A stretch of 64,000 nt of DNA from assembly GCA_021287185.1 (NCBI GenBank), contig JAJTAZ010000022.1, positions 1 to 64,000 on the forward strand, given 5' to 3'. Below, in pieces: positions 1 through 8,590 of this stretch. The DNA comes from Burkholderiales bacterium (GTDB lineage: Bacteria; Pseudomonadota; Gammaproteobacteria; Burkholderiales; Burkholderiaceae). Numbering within the stretch: position 1 is the stretch's first letter; every line of letters starts with the position of its first letter. A model generated the notes under the pieces. The model did no database searches, had not been told where the DNA came from, and saw only the letters and a program-made list of their open reading frames with translations. The position numbers and the translations under genes are program-made.

Positions 1-31
1 GCGGCTACTCTCTTCTAAACTGAGTTTATGA

Positions 32-259
32 TATCGGGATTTACGATACAATCCTCTACGAGGACTTCGGTCTATTTTTTTTAATGCTCAGTGGCTCTAC
101 TTTACTCCGTCATCTGGCTCAATTTTACTGTGCGATTTACAAACAGAAACTGACTTGCGCAAGCAAGGGCATTTGCTTGATTCAGGAATAGTGTACTTCA
201 CAACACCTGAAGAAATGAATCTACCAGACATCATGCTTGAAAGCTTGATTTATAATTGA
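32..259 (+). pseudogene. Broken or partial coding remnant at window edge
   Basis: An open frame of about 75 codons ends at TGA 257-259 and has coding-like composition (for example the stretch TDLRKQGHLLDSG). All three forward frames are closed by stops within bases 16-31, and there is no ATG until the last 20 codons. It is therefore a frameshifted or truncated 3' end of a gene, or uses an unusual start. The family is not recognised. The terminator directly after it supports a genuine gene end. Confidence 0.35.
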
Positions 260-264
260 ATGAC

Positions 265-297
265 AAAAGCCACCGAATTTGGTGGCTTTTGCTTTTT
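265..297. terminator. Rho-independent terminator
   Basis: A 10-bp perfect stem, AAAAGCCACC / GGTGGCTTTT with a GAATTT loop, is followed by a T-rich tail. It closes the plus-strand remnant and may also serve the minus-strand KfrA-like gene, whose stop is at 391. Confidence 0.85.
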
Positions 298-390
298 AGG
301 AGATGTACCTACACAAGGGGCTCGGACCCTCATCCTCGCTTGCCTTGCTACATCACTCTTATCATACCAAAGAACGAAGAAGTTCGCACA

Positions 391-1248
391 TCATTTTTCA
401 GAAATTTGTTTGTTTAATATTTGAATTTGTGAACGAAGTTGAGATTCCACCAATTTCGAAGCCTGTAATTGTCTTTCAAGAGCACCGATAGCCAACTGAA
501 AATCTGCTCTCGCCTGAGTGAGATTTTGTCGTTCATTCTCAACTTGCAAATTGGTTGCCTTCCATTGGCCATTGAGATACTCCTTATCGCTCTGACTACG
601 CGCAATTTCCTCCTGAAGGCGTTGTTCATGAGTTGCGATTAACTCGCTAATTTTTTCCTCGCGATTTTTCAGCTCTGTTTGTAGCGTATTAATTTTTTCA
701 TACTCAGCATGACTTTTTTCTTCACACACTGCTTTGTATTGTTCTTGTTTAGAATTTAGTTCAGCAACCTGACGCTCCAAACTTGATATTTGAGAACGTA
801 ATTGTCCTTCTGTCTCAGATAAAACATCTATCGTTTGCTTGGCTTCAACTTGTCTCTGATTGAATAAAAGTCTTTCGTTTTCAATTTCACGCATTGCCTC
901 AACAAATACACTATGAGCTTGCTCCGCAGCTTTGTCCCACAATGCATGTAGTTGAGTGCTAAACAAACTTGTGACCTCTTCAGGAACACCTGCGATATTT
1001 ACCGATACCTTAGATAGCTCTCGCAGTTCTGACCAAAATAACTGTACATCGCTGTGAATGTCGGTCATGCTCCCTTGCTTAATTAGATTGTGGACGGTAT
1101 TTGCGCCAGGTTGAATTCCATAATCATAAAAAAGTGTGCGGCACACTGCTAAAACCAAACCTTGACGGCCAAGTTTTTTGGTTTTTAGTGTATCAATCAG
1201 TTCTTTAAGCTGGATCTCAGTATCAGGAGTAATTTTTTTAGGGGGCAT
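391..1248 (-). CDS. KfrA-like DNA-binding coiled-coil protein
   Basis: 285 residues. Residues about 5-110 fit the plasmid KfrA N-terminal DNA-binding domain (helix-turn-helix with the pattern GANTVHNLIKQGS), and residues about 115-285 form a long Glu/Gln/Lys-rich coiled coil. KfrA proteins of IncP-like plasmids are autoregulatory DNA binders that help segregation or nucleoid-like organisation. The upstream small membrane gene (1259-1480) is on the same strand 10 bp away and may share its promoter. The DNA-binding assignment is strong; the role in ICE maintenance is inferred. Confidence 0.75.
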   Translation of the reverse strand: MPPKKITPDTEIQLKELIDTLKTKKLGRQGLVLAVCRTLFYDYGIQPGANTVHNLIKQGSMTDIHSDVQLFWSELRELSKVSVNIAGVPEEVTSLFSTQLHALWDKAAEQAHSVFVEAMREIENERLLFNQRQVEAKQTIDVLSETEGQLRSQISSLERQVAELNSKQEQYKAVCEEKSHAEYEKINTLQTELKNREEKISELIATHEQRLQEEIARSQSDKEYLNGQWKATNLQVENERQNLTQARADFQLAIGALERQLQASKLVESQLRSQIQILNKQISEK

Positions 1249-1258
1249 CGTTTGACTT

Positions 1259-1480
1259 TCAAGCTATCCAGCGTACTACGCCAGCTATGTTAATGAGTGA
1301 GAATATTAAATTGAGAGTGAAGTATTGCGCATCCTTTTGACGAACGGCAATAATCGCAAGGACAATACTGGCGATGAGAAACCCAATATAACCATATTTT
1401 GAATAAATAATATTCATGGAGAGAAGAAGGGCTGAAAATACGTTGACCATAACGGCCGCCCATTTAACCGAATCCATCAT
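1259..1480 (-). CDS. Small two-helix membrane protein
   Basis: 73 residues with two or three hydrophobic segments (about residues 6-25, 30-47 and 52-71) separated by short charged loops such as RQKDAQ. No family recognised. It lies just upstream of the KfrA-like gene in the same direction and is probably cotranscribed with it. The AT-rich stretch 1481-1739 between it and the divergent gene at 1740 probably carries promoters for both directions. Confidence 0.5.
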   Translation of the reverse strand: MMDSVKWAAVMVNVFSALLLSMNIIYSKYGYIGFLIASIVLAIIAVRQKDAQYFTLNLIFSLINIAGVVRWIA

Positions 1481-1739
1481 ATAAGCCCTAAAAATTCTAT
1501 GTCAGGCGAAATTTTAGCATTTTTGTCGCATTTTTGCATAAATTATTTATTATTTATTACGTTAATATCTTAATTAAATATTGCATTCTCTAACGATTAC
1601 TACTATAATCGTTATAAATGACGCAAAATGACAATTTTGAGTTATTCAACATAATTTTTCCGTGAAACATTGCTGAATAATTAAGGATAAAGTCCTATAT
1701 TCTCGTTTATAATCAATGGGTTAATTTTTTTAAAAATCG

Positions 1740-1964
1740 ATGCAAATTTCGCGTGAAACATTTTACTTCGGACAAAAGATGAGAAGTTATAGAGTCGATA
1801 CAAAGCAAATCAACGGAACCGAACGGTTTGTGGTTGCACTGTATGACGAAGGTTTAGAAATTTTTGATTTTGTATTGATCGACTGGAGTTCTGTATTGAA
1901 CACCATCGAATGCTGGGAATTAAGAGGGGACTCATGGCTTCAAGAGTCTCATCAAACTGAATAA
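1740..1964 (+). CDS. Hypothetical small protein, 74 residues
   Basis: A short soluble protein rich in aromatic and acidic residues (motifs such as YDEGLEIFDF), without a recognised domain. It starts at ATG 1740 after a long AT-rich upstream region and ends just before the structured leader of the ParB-domain gene. Isolated position, moderate coding character; function unknown. Confidence 0.45.
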   Translation: MQISRETFYFGQKMRSYRVDTKQINGTERFVVALYDEGLEIFDFVLIDWSSVLNTIECWELRGDSWLQESHQTE

Positions 1965-2043
1965 GGTACTCTCCTACCTTGCCTTTCGGGGCAACCCAGA
2001 GCCAGTCAGCTGTGAGGGCGGCTGACTGGCTCGCAAGATGGGT
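1963..2043 (+). ncRNA. Structured 5' leader of the ParB-domain gene
   Basis: Three stem-loops lie in a row: AAGGTA/TACCTT (1963-1980), a TGCC/GGCA hairpin (1980-1993), and a perfect 12-bp stem GAGCCAGTCAGC / GCTGACTGGCTC (1999-2010 with 2021-2032). The last is extended by AACCCA/TGGGTT (1993-1998 with 2038-2043). There is no T-run, so it is not a simple terminator. The element ends 40 bases before the ATG at 2083. The motif TCGCAAGATGGGT (2031-2043) recurs with one change in the ssb leader of this ICE. It could be a regulatory RNA of the radC type, a protein-binding leader or a single-strand promoter; these options are inference. Confidence 0.6.
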
Positions 2044-2082
2044 TATTTCATTAAGATTTGAGTCAATTTATTGGAGGTTGTA

Positions 2083-2982
2083 ATGGTACAAGCTGAATTA
2101 GAAAACTTTGAAGTACAGTTGGTCCAAGGCAGTACAAAAAAAGCGATGCACAGCGCAAACGCATCTTCTCGCGACCTCTGGCAAGTTGAAATTGAATCAA
2201 TCCGTGTGATTGACAATTTCAATGTCCGCATCAAAGATGACAAATACGATGCTCACATCCGTGCTTTGGCAGATTCGATGAAATCAGAAGGGTTTTATCA
2301 AGACAAACCGCTTGCTGGTTATGTCGCCAAAGATGGTGAAGCAGAAATCATCTATATTACCGATGGTCACTGCCGTTACGAGGCTGTGAAGCTGGCTATT
2401 TCTGAAGGCGCAGAGATTGCGCGTGTCCCAGTTGTTGTCGCTCCTCCTGGTAGATCCATGGAAGACTTGATTGTTGGCCTGGTGCGTTCCAACTCAGGGA
2501 AGCCGCTCGAACCCTACGAAATTGGCATTGTATGTAAACGTCTGGTCAATTACGGTTGGGAACTGGATGCCATTGCATCTCGGCTTGGATTCTCTGAAAA
2601 ATACGTCGAGGGCCTGCTCATGCTCATGGCAGCACCCATTGAAATCCGCAACATGGTACAGAATGGCGAGGTTTCAGCTTCAACAGCCATTGAAGCAATT
2701 CGCAAGCATGGCGGGCAAGCTTTGGCAAAACTTCAAAAGGGTTTAGACAATGCCAAAGCCGCTGGTGGCGAACGTGTAACCAAGAAGCACTTGCCCGAAG
2801 TGATTTTCAAGAAGAAGGTTGCAAAAGCCGCGCCTCAATTCTTCTCATCACTCCAGGCTGTGAAAGCCGATCCAGGTTACGAACACATTTCACCTGAACT
2901 CAGAGAAAAACTTGATGAGTTGATGGCTGAATTTAGCGATTTGGAATTGAGTTCCGAACAATTAATTGAGCAGGAGGACTGA
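2083..2982 (+). CDS. ParB/Srx-fold DNA-binding protein
   Basis: 299 residues. The ParB N-terminal fold spans about residues 33-125, with the characteristic TDGHCRYE box at 93-100, then a KorB/ParB-like helix-turn-helix around 144-182 and a Lys-rich C-terminal part. Start chosen at ATG 2083 because GGAGG sits 5 bases upstream; an in-frame TTG at 2071 has no such site. It is unlinked to the parA/parB pair at the element's end, so it is more likely an accessory regulator than the main partition protein. Preceded by a strongly folded leader RNA and followed 2 bases later by the YopX-like gene, probably as an operon. Confidence 0.75.
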   Translation: MVQAELENFEVQLVQGSTKKAMHSANASSRDLWQVEIESIRVIDNFNVRIKDDKYDAHIRALADSMKSEGFYQDKPLAGYVAKDGEAEIIYITDGHCRYEAVKLAISEGAEIARVPVVVAPPGRSMEDLIVGLVRSNSGKPLEPYEIGIVCKRLVNYGWELDAIASRLGFSEKYVEGLLMLMAAPIEIRNMVQNGEVSASTAIEAIRKHGGQALAKLQKGLDNAKAAGGERVTKKHLPEVIFKKKVAKAAPQFFSSLQAVKADPGYEHISPELREKLDELMAEFSDLELSSEQLIEQED

Positions 2983-2984
2983 TC

Positions 2985-3413
2985 ATGGTTATTCAGTCAG
3001 GTTTTCATACGTTTGTTCCTAAAGTTTGGCACATTCACCTCGGTTATATGGCACAAGTATTAAAAATTGATTACGTGGGACAGCAAGTTGAAATCAGTAG
3101 CCCCCCAGAAGCAAAATCATTTGATGATACTGATGGTTTTGCGGGATTTGAAGAATTGATTTTGTTGAAACCAACTGGAAAGTATGACGCTTCGGAAGAA
3201 ATGATTTACGAAGGTGATATTTTTGACTCGATCTACAAACTCGATGGTTGCCAAGGGCGTTATGTGGTTACATATTGTGAGAACAGGTGTATTTTTTTTC
3301 CGTTGAAAATTGGTAAGCACCAGCAAGTGAACGTCGGTGTTTCCATCAGTGATGTCGCTATGCGATGTAAAATTGGGAATAAATTTGAGAATCCTGAGTT
3401 GCTTATCGCTTAA
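2985..3413 (+). CDS. YopX-family protein
   Basis: 142 residues. The middle and C-terminus match the YopX pattern seen in many phage and plasmid proteins: a Thr-Gly motif, IYEGDIF at about residues 75-81, and a closing GNKFENPELL box. YopX proteins are small beta-rich proteins of mobile elements with no settled biochemical role. Translation starts two bases after the ParB-like stop with GGAGG upstream, so the two are coupled. Confidence 0.65.
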   Translation: MVIQSGFHTFVPKVWHIHLGYMAQVLKIDYVGQQVEISSPPEAKSFDDTDGFAGFEELILLKPTGKYDASEEMIYEGDIFDSIYKLDGCQGRYVVTYCENRCIFFPLKIGKHQQVNVGVSISDVAMRCKIGNKFENPELLIA

Positions 3414-3417
3414 TAGA

Positions 3418-3437
3418 ATTCCTTCGGTCAAATGATA
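3418..3437. repeat. 20-bp direct repeat, second copy at 4018-4037
   Basis: The 20-mer TTCCTTCGGTCAAATGRTAT occurs at 3418-3437 and again at 4018-4037, 600 bp apart, in the same orientation with one mismatch. The second copy codes for residues 8-14 of the 45-residue ORF before the integrase; the first lies after the YopX-like gene and would encode a truncated version of the same peptide. It probably records a partial duplication, or the insertion of the gene between the copies. Confidence 0.6.
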
Positions 3438-3523
3438 TAAACGCGAAACAGTAAAGTGCGGACTTGACGTGCCACTGCGCTGTAGGTTCGGCCAATACAT
3501 TCATCGTATTGAAAGGTAAGATA

Positions 3524-3994
3524 ATGAATATTCCACTAATTTCCCAACTGGTTGATGGGTTGGGTTTTGAACTTTTGAGTTGGAAGGACAGATACGGGAA
3601 AGGGACTTGGGTGGTCTGCTTGCCCAATGACTCCTTCGAACCACATGAAATTTGGGAGGCATCAGAGGATGCTGATTTTCCAATGTTTTTAGCTTCTGAA
3701 TACTTGCTTTCAACAACAGCAAATTGGCTTCCTGTTGTTACTGGCAACACACTTTTAGAGGCAATGAATGAACTTGAATCACGACTTCGAAACCTTGATG
3801 AGACCGAGTTATCGCATAACTCAAATTGGATGATCGCAGTTCAAGGTGCCTTAGCCCATTTTTGTCACGTTCGACGTAAGCAAGCTTTGAATAACAGTAC
3901 AAGAGGTTCGTTTTTGAAACTTCCTTCGGATTATTTGATTGTTGCCAAGGCTTATAAAGGCAATATGGACATTGTTTGGGACAACAATATATAA
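3524..3994 (+). CDS. Hypothetical protein, 156 residues
   Basis: No recognised family. ATG 3524 is the likely start; the frame is open back to 3464 but the extra residues look non-coding. The protein appears cytosolic, has a well-folded composition and ends IVWDNNI. It precedes the 45-residue ORF by 2 bases and the integrase by about 140 bases, so the three genes probably form one transcript. Confidence 0.5.
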   Translation: MNIPLISQLVDGLGFELLSWKDRYGKGTWVVCLPNDSFEPHEIWEASEDADFPMFLASEYLLSTTANWLPVVTGNTLLEAMNELESRLRNLDETELSHNSNWMIAVQGALAHFCHVRRKQALNNSTRGSFLKLPSDYLIVAKAYKGNMDIVWDNNI

Positions 3995-3996
3995 AA

Positions 3997-4134
3997 ATGA
4001 AACAAAACCTACTAACTTTCCTTCGGTCAAATGGTATCACTGTCCACGAAGTAGAAAATTTACCCGAAGCAGGATTCCTTGGTATCTGTAATAAGCGCGA
4101 TTGGCCTCGATTAATTCGATGGGTACAAATCTGA
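3997..4134 (+). CDS. 45-residue ORF coupled to the integrase
   Basis: ATG 3997 to TGA 4132-4134 encodes a 45-residue basic peptide with the motifs FLRSNGITVHEVENL and RDWPRLIRWVQI. It begins 2 bases after the upstream stop and ends 1 base before the integrase ATG at 4136, so its translation should deliver ribosomes to the integrase start. No family is recognised. Confidence rests on tight packing and non-random codon use; a small integrase co-factor is one possible role. Confidence 0.45.
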   Translation: MKQNLLTFLRSNGITVHEVENLPEAGFLGICNKRDWPRLIRWVQI

Positions 4135-4135
4135 A

Positions 4136-5248
4136 ATGAATGATGAACTGTCGTCTACCACAAAATCGGCTCTTAGCAACCACTTTGGTGATTCAACGCT
4201 TGTTTCGAACGATACGATAGCCATTGCAACGTGGTTGAATTCGTATCGTAACCGTTCAAAAGAAACGATACGTTCGTTTAGTAAAGAGGCCATTAGGTTT
4301 TTGATGTGGGTGGAACTGCGCAAAGGGCAGGGTGATTCGCTATTGCGTGGCGTGACCGCTGAAGATGCGAACGAATATTTGGACTTTTTGATTGCGCCAC
4401 AAATTTTCCCAACTTGGATACTTCAAAAATATGGTTATTCACGTCAGCCATTTCATGGCAAAGGCTTGTGCCGAGAGTCAATTCGTCAAGCAGTTATAAT
4501 TCTCAATCGAATGTTTTCCGTGCTACAAAACATTCAAATTGGACAACACATACCATACGTTCAGCTCAATCCATTTGTGCTGGTGAAGGCAATGCCAATT
4601 TCACAAGATTTTGACACCAAGAAAGCCCTCACAAAGGAAGAATGGTCAATGGTGCAAGACACGATTGAATTGCTACCTCGCAATACCAAACGTGAGCAAT
4701 TCCATTACTATCGTACTCGATGGATTTTTCAACTACTTTACCGCCTGTGGGTTCGACGTGCGACGTTAAGTTCACTCAAGATGGGCGATTTTTTTCCATC
4801 AAGTGACGGTTGGATGATCCAAGTTACCAGTAAAGGTAATAAAACCGCCTCTCTAATAGCTTCAACAAAGCTCATGAGTGCATTGATGGAGTATAGATTC
4901 GCATTGGAATTGCCTGAGTTGCCAACTCCAAACGATTCAAGACCATTGGTAAGTACATTGTATAATCCATATATGCCACTGAGCCCTGAATCCTTATATG
5001 CGGTTTGTCGAGTCATTTATCGTGCTACGGCTGAACGAGTTGCTGAGACACATCCATACACGGCAGAAAAGCTTAGAAAAGCAGGCCCGCACACCATGAG
5101 GCACACAGGCATTTCTCATGCAATCTACAGTGGTGTTTCTTTAACGCATGTGAACAAACAGGCAATGCACGCAAATATCCAAACTACAGTACGATACGTT
5201 CAAGCACAAAAGGATATTATGATGGACGAGTTCGAAAAATGTGACTAA
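4136..5248 (+). CDS. Tyrosine recombinase / phage-type integrase
   Basis: 370 residues. An N-terminal SAM-like DNA-binding part (about 25-150) is followed by the catalytic domain (about 165-360). The catalytic set is visible: Arg in WVRRATL (207/208), Lys in SKGNK (233/236), HTMR (H319, R322), H345 in MHANIQTT and the nucleophile Y354 in RYV. The acid usually three residues after the first Arg is absent. It could be the ICE integrase or an internal recombinase. Because the element ends in a dif site, XerCD could also serve, so which enzyme moves the ICE is unclear. Confidence 0.85.
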   Translation: MNDELSSTTKSALSNHFGDSTLVSNDTIAIATWLNSYRNRSKETIRSFSKEAIRFLMWVELRKGQGDSLLRGVTAEDANEYLDFLIAPQIFPTWILQKYGYSRQPFHGKGLCRESIRQAVIILNRMFSVLQNIQIGQHIPYVQLNPFVLVKAMPISQDFDTKKALTKEEWSMVQDTIELLPRNTKREQFHYYRTRWIFQLLYRLWVRRATLSSLKMGDFFPSSDGWMIQVTSKGNKTASLIASTKLMSALMEYRFALELPELPTPNDSRPLVSTLYNPYMPLSPESLYAVCRVIYRATAERVAETHPYTAEKLRKAGPHTMRHTGISHAIYSGVSLTHVNKQAMHANIQTTVRYVQAQKDIMMDEFEKCD

Positions 5249-5413
5249 ATTCTGTCACTATTGAAACTAAACTATTGTTCATTTGCACGTATAAACTCCC
5301 AGTTTGCCAAAATGCGCAAGTTGTGCAAACGCCTTAATTCATCTTTACCGTTTTACCTCACATCAAATTCATGTACACTGTTTGAAATTAGTTACTTTTT
5401 TCAATTGTGCGCC

Positions 5414-5872
5414 ATGAACCTATCAATTCCAACTCAACAAATTCTTTTCAAATGTACCGCAAATGCAGTCCATTTGCGAGTCCCGTTGTACCTTCAAAAC
5501 GTTCACGCTGGCTTTCCCTCACCAGCTGAGTCATACGTTGACAGTGCGCTTGACTTCAACGATTACCTGGTCAGTAACCCTAATGCCACGTTCGCTGTGT
5601 ACAGCTGTGGTGACTCAATGATTGATGTCGGTATCTATTCTGGTGACTTGCTTGTGTTTGACCGATCCATAACGCCGAACAACGGTGACATCATCGTTGC
5701 CAGTGTAGGAGGGGAGTTCACCGTGAAGCGACTGGTGGTCACAGCTCTGGGCATCGAGCTTCACCCTGAAAATTCCTCTGGCCAATACTCAATCGTTCGA
5801 CCTACCGATGGCGTTGAAATCACTTTGGTAGGTGTGCTGACGCATTCGATCAAGCGGTTCAGGAAAGCCTGA
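5414..5872 (+). CDS. umuD: UmuD-like S24 self-cleaving protein
   Basis: 152 residues from ATG 5414. The cleavage site reads HA-GFPSPA (A32/G33), the family-typical Ala/Cys-Gly bond before FPSPA. The catalytic Ser is in GDSM (S68) and Lys in TVKRL (K105). After RecA-stimulated cleavage, UmuD' joins UmuC as DNA polymerase V for error-prone translesion synthesis. It is followed 1 base later by umuC. A clear LexA box (CTGT-N8-ACAG) is not seen upstream, so SOS control is not shown. Confidence 0.9.
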   Translation: MNLSIPTQQILFKCTANAVHLRVPLYLQNVHAGFPSPAESYVDSALDFNDYLVSNPNATFAVYSCGDSMIDVGIYSGDLLVFDRSITPNNGDIIVASVGGEFTVKRLVVTALGIELHPENSSGQYSIVRPTDGVEITLVGVLTHSIKRFRKA

Positions 5873-5873
5873 T

Positions 5874-7244
5874 ATGTACGCACTCATCGACGGGAATAGT
5901 TTCTACGCATCATGCGAACGTGTGTTTCGCCCCGATCTCGCGGGTGTGCCTATCATCGTACTGTCAAATAACGACGGTTGCGTGGTCACGCGCACAGTTG
6001 AAGCCAAAGCCTTGGGAATCAAAATGGGTGAACCGTTGTTCAAGATAAAGCACCTAGTGCGACAGAACCGTGTGCAGGTGTTCTCATCAAACTACGAGCT
6101 GTATGCTGATATGTCCCGACGCATGATGAACACTGTGGCTACACTCGTGCCACGCATCGAGGTGTATTCAATCGATGAGTGCTTTGCTGACCTATCAGGC
6201 ATGGATCATTATTCTCAATTTATGGGGGCTGGGCAAAATGACGCAAGCCCATCATCAGCATTCATGCGCTTTGGGGAGATATCCAACCAAGCATCAGCAA
6301 GCTCTGGGCAAAACACTGGGCTACTCACGCTCGGATTCAGCATCCGTGCACGAGTACTTCAGTGGACAGGCATACCCACGTGCGTGGGCATCGCTCCTAC
6401 CAAAACCCTTGCCAAATTCTGCAATCACTTGGCCAAACGCCATGCCGTGTTCAAAGGGGTGGTGGACTGGAATGCCTGGACACCTGCCATTCAACAACGA
6501 GCTTTGGCCAGCGAAGACGTGACTGAAGTATGGGGCATCGGTCGGCAGATCGGGCGATCGTTGAATGCCATGGGCATTAAGACCGCTGCTGACCTTGCCA
6601 ATGCACCACCACACACCATACGCAAGATGTTCGGCGTGGTGGTTGAGAGGACGCAGCGCGAGTTGCAAGGCATCGAGTGCTTGGAGCTGGAGGACATTGC
6701 ACCGAAACGCCAACAGATTGTCCGCAGCCGAAGTTTCGGCCAACCGATTACAACTCTGGATGGTCTGTCTGCATCACTCGCTCACCACGTCGCTGAAGCT
6801 GCGCAAAGGTTGCGAGGGCAGGGTAGTGTGACCCATGCGATTCAGGTATTCATCCACACCAACCCGTTTAAGCCTGATTTACCTCAATACAGTGGCTCAG
6901 ATTGCATTGCAATCCCTGCGGGCACATCAGACACCCTCAAATTGAATCAAATCGCTCAGAAGGCGTTAAAATCGATTTTCAAAGGTGGGTTTGAGTACAA
7001 GAAATGCGGTGTCGTGTTATCAGGAATTGAATCATCATCAACCCAAGCACAGCTTGACTGGATCGATCCTGGTGACAGTGACAAACGGATTGAGTTGATG
7101 CGCTGCGTCGATACCCTGAACAGCCGCTTTGGTCGCGGCTCTATCAAGATGGGCACTGAAGCACTGAACCAGGCGTGGTCCATGCGCCGTGATAAACTCA
7201 GTCCAAAATACACAACACAGTTTACTGATCTGCTCAGAATTTAA
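5874..7244 (+). CDS. umuC: DNA polymerase V catalytic subunit UmuC
   Basis: 456 residues, longer than the usual 420 or so. Y-family catalytic residues are intact: D6 in the N-terminal [12 protein letters not shown] motif and D101/E102 in YSIDECF. The thumb and little-finger regions follow, with the C-terminal UmuC extension. The extra length comes from a Ser/Gly/Gln-rich insertion at about residues 114-152, between the catalytic SIDE motif and the [16 protein letters not shown] helix. Many plasmids and ICEs carry umuDC homologues (rumAB, mucAB), which raise mutation rate under stress. Confidence 0.9.
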   Translation: MYALIDGNSFYASCERVFRPDLAGVPIIVLSNNDGCVVTRTVEAKALGIKMGEPLFKIKHLVRQNRVQVFSSNYELYADMSRRMMNTVATLVPRIEVYSIDECFADLSGMDHYSQFMGAGQNDASPSSAFMRFGEISNQASASSGQNTGLLTLGFSIRARVLQWTGIPTCVGIAPTKTLAKFCNHLAKRHAVFKGVVDWNAWTPAIQQRALASEDVTEVWGIGRQIGRSLNAMGIKTAADLANAPPHTIRKMFGVVVERTQRELQGIECLELEDIAPKRQQIVRSRSFGQPITTLDGLSASLAHHVAEAAQRLRGQGSVTHAIQVFIHTNPFKPDLPQYSGSDCIAIPAGTSDTLKLNQIAQKALKSIFKGGFEYKKCGVVLSGIESSSTQAQLDWIDPGDSDKRIELMRCVDTLNSRFGRGSIKMGTEALNQAWSMRRDKLSPKYTTQFTDLLRI

Positions 7245-7260
7245 CCGATTTAAAGAGAAT

Positions 7261-7331
7261 ACATGTGAGTAGCGGGGTCGCTGTAACATGTTTGTCATTA
7301 ACCACAGGATTATCCACAGACTTTGTGGAAA
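7261..7331. promoter_or_regulatory. Inverted repeat and paired DnaA-box-like sites
   Basis: Between umuC and the convergent HNH-like gene lies a hairpin with ACATGT ends and an AGCG/CGCT inner stem (7261-7291). Then come a perfect DnaA box TTATCCACA (7310-7318) and, on the opposite strand, TTTTCCACA at about 7323-7331. There is no T-run for a terminator. The DnaA-like sites could be functional or coincidental. Confidence 0.4.
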
Positions 7332-7336
7332 ACTAT

Positions 7337-8578
7337 TCATGTAATTTGTAAGTTTGTCTTTAACTTCGGCAAACTTTCTATGCGAGAAAGTATTAGTTCA
7401 ATGACCGTATCCGCATTGTTATTGTCATAGGTATGCCTATTATTTGCCTTGGGTAGCACAAACATAGCGACTTCTTTTGTGGTAATGAGTGCGGTAAACG
7501 CGCTATTTACGTACTCCTTTTCAATTATTTTGAAAGTCTCTTGTACTAATTTTTGTCCTGCCAAAAAACAATCATTGCATACATACAATCGTTCTTTGCA
7601 ATATGGCGAGTTTGAATTCCAGAAATATGAATTTCTGAGTAATATACTCCACTCACCTTTATTGTTTTTTCGTACCAGTTGCTCCTTGCTGCGATTACAG
7701 ATTGGACAACACCAAGATTCATCAACTTGCTTCCACGCTTTAGCGCGGACACTTTTAACATGAGCCACAACGTTCGCGGCTGGTTTGTCTCGCCCCTCAA
7801 TATTCTTTATTTTTCGCCACTCGGAGTGATGTTTAATTGGTTGTTCTCTTTTTGGACCAATTAGCAAATCAAACACTCTACCGCTCAGAAGATCCCTTTG
7901 TCTATGAAAGTAATCCGCTCTCTGTGTGAGAGGGACATTTTGATACCAGTGTTTATTAGTTGCACCGTAGTGTGCAATTCTTTCTGCAATTTTAAGTCTT
8001 AATTCAAAAGTACTTTTGTTTGCTTCCCAAATCCGTTGTGCATTTTCAATATTGATAGAGTGCGGGAGATTTGGTTTTGCAATAACAAAATCAGCAATTT
8101 CAAAAGAAGAAAAACTAAAATCGGGATGAGCGGAAATTAACTTTTTTGCATTCGCATCTGCACTATTGCAGTCTCCACAAATCGCAACGTTGTCAAATGC
8201 CAAAATCATTGAACAAGAGCGAATCGCAAATGCCTCGGCATCGCTATCTGCCACAATCTTGTGCTGTGCAACCGAAATTTCAAAGAATTTCTGCTTTATT
8301 ATCTCTTTCATATGGTCATGATGTTCGACAATCCAGCACCACAAGTTTTGGTGTTGATCTAACTTAACAATTTGAGACTTACTTCTTCCACATGCAGGAC
8401 AAACCCAGTTTTGAGGCGTTAACACCCAAAGTCTCGTAATATTGAAACCAATTGCATTGAACTCATTTTTTAAACGCTGTGACTGCTCAGAAATTACACC
8501 ATCAAATAATGAGTCTCCACAAACTACTCCATGAATTTTCTCAATTTCATATTCAGAAAATTGCTCCAACTCTTTCAT
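7337..8578 (-). CDS. Large HNH-like protein with duplicated zinc-binding module
   Basis: 413 residues from ATG 8578 (GGAG six bases upstream). The first module has CPAC (C60, C63), then EHHDH (H86, H87, H89) and CGDCN (C134, C137, N138), the layout of an HNH metal-finger nuclease with structural zinc. A second copy near the C-terminus repeats WCCPICNRSK (C291, C294) and VCNDC (C334, C337) but lacks the HH and Asn residues, so only the first should be catalytic. The gene begins 12 bases after the stop of the upstream partner on the same strand. DNA or RNA cleavage is inferred from motifs. Confidence 0.6.
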   Translation of the reverse strand: MKELEQFSEYEIEKIHGVVCGDSLFDGVISEQSQRLKNEFNAIGFNITRLWVLTPQNWVCPACGRSKSQIVKLDQHQNLWCWIVEHHDHMKEIIKQKFFEISVAQHKIVADSDAEAFAIRSCSMILAFDNVAICGDCNSADANAKKLISAHPDFSFSSFEIADFVIAKPNLPHSINIENAQRIWEANKSTFELRLKIAERIAHYGATNKHWYQNVPLTQRADYFHRQRDLLSGRVFDLLIGPKREQPIKHHSEWRKIKNIEGRDKPAANVVAHVKSVRAKAWKQVDESWCCPICNRSKEQLVRKNNKGEWSILLRNSYFWNSNSPYCKERLYVCNDCFLAGQKLVQETFKIIEKEYVNSAFTALITTKEVAMFVLPKANNRHTYDNNNADTVIELILSRIESLPKLKTNLQIT

Positions 8579-8590
8579 GCCATTCTCCAA

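Noticed and set aside
303-491. 62-residue plus-strand frame after the first terminator
   Set aside because: Overlaps the end of the KfrA-like gene on the other strand and has no recognisable features or ribosome-binding site.
7310-7331. Chromosomal origin based on DnaA boxes
   Set aside because: Only two boxes, no AT-rich unwinding region and no dnaA, dnaN or gidA nearby; the dif site indicates the terminus instead.
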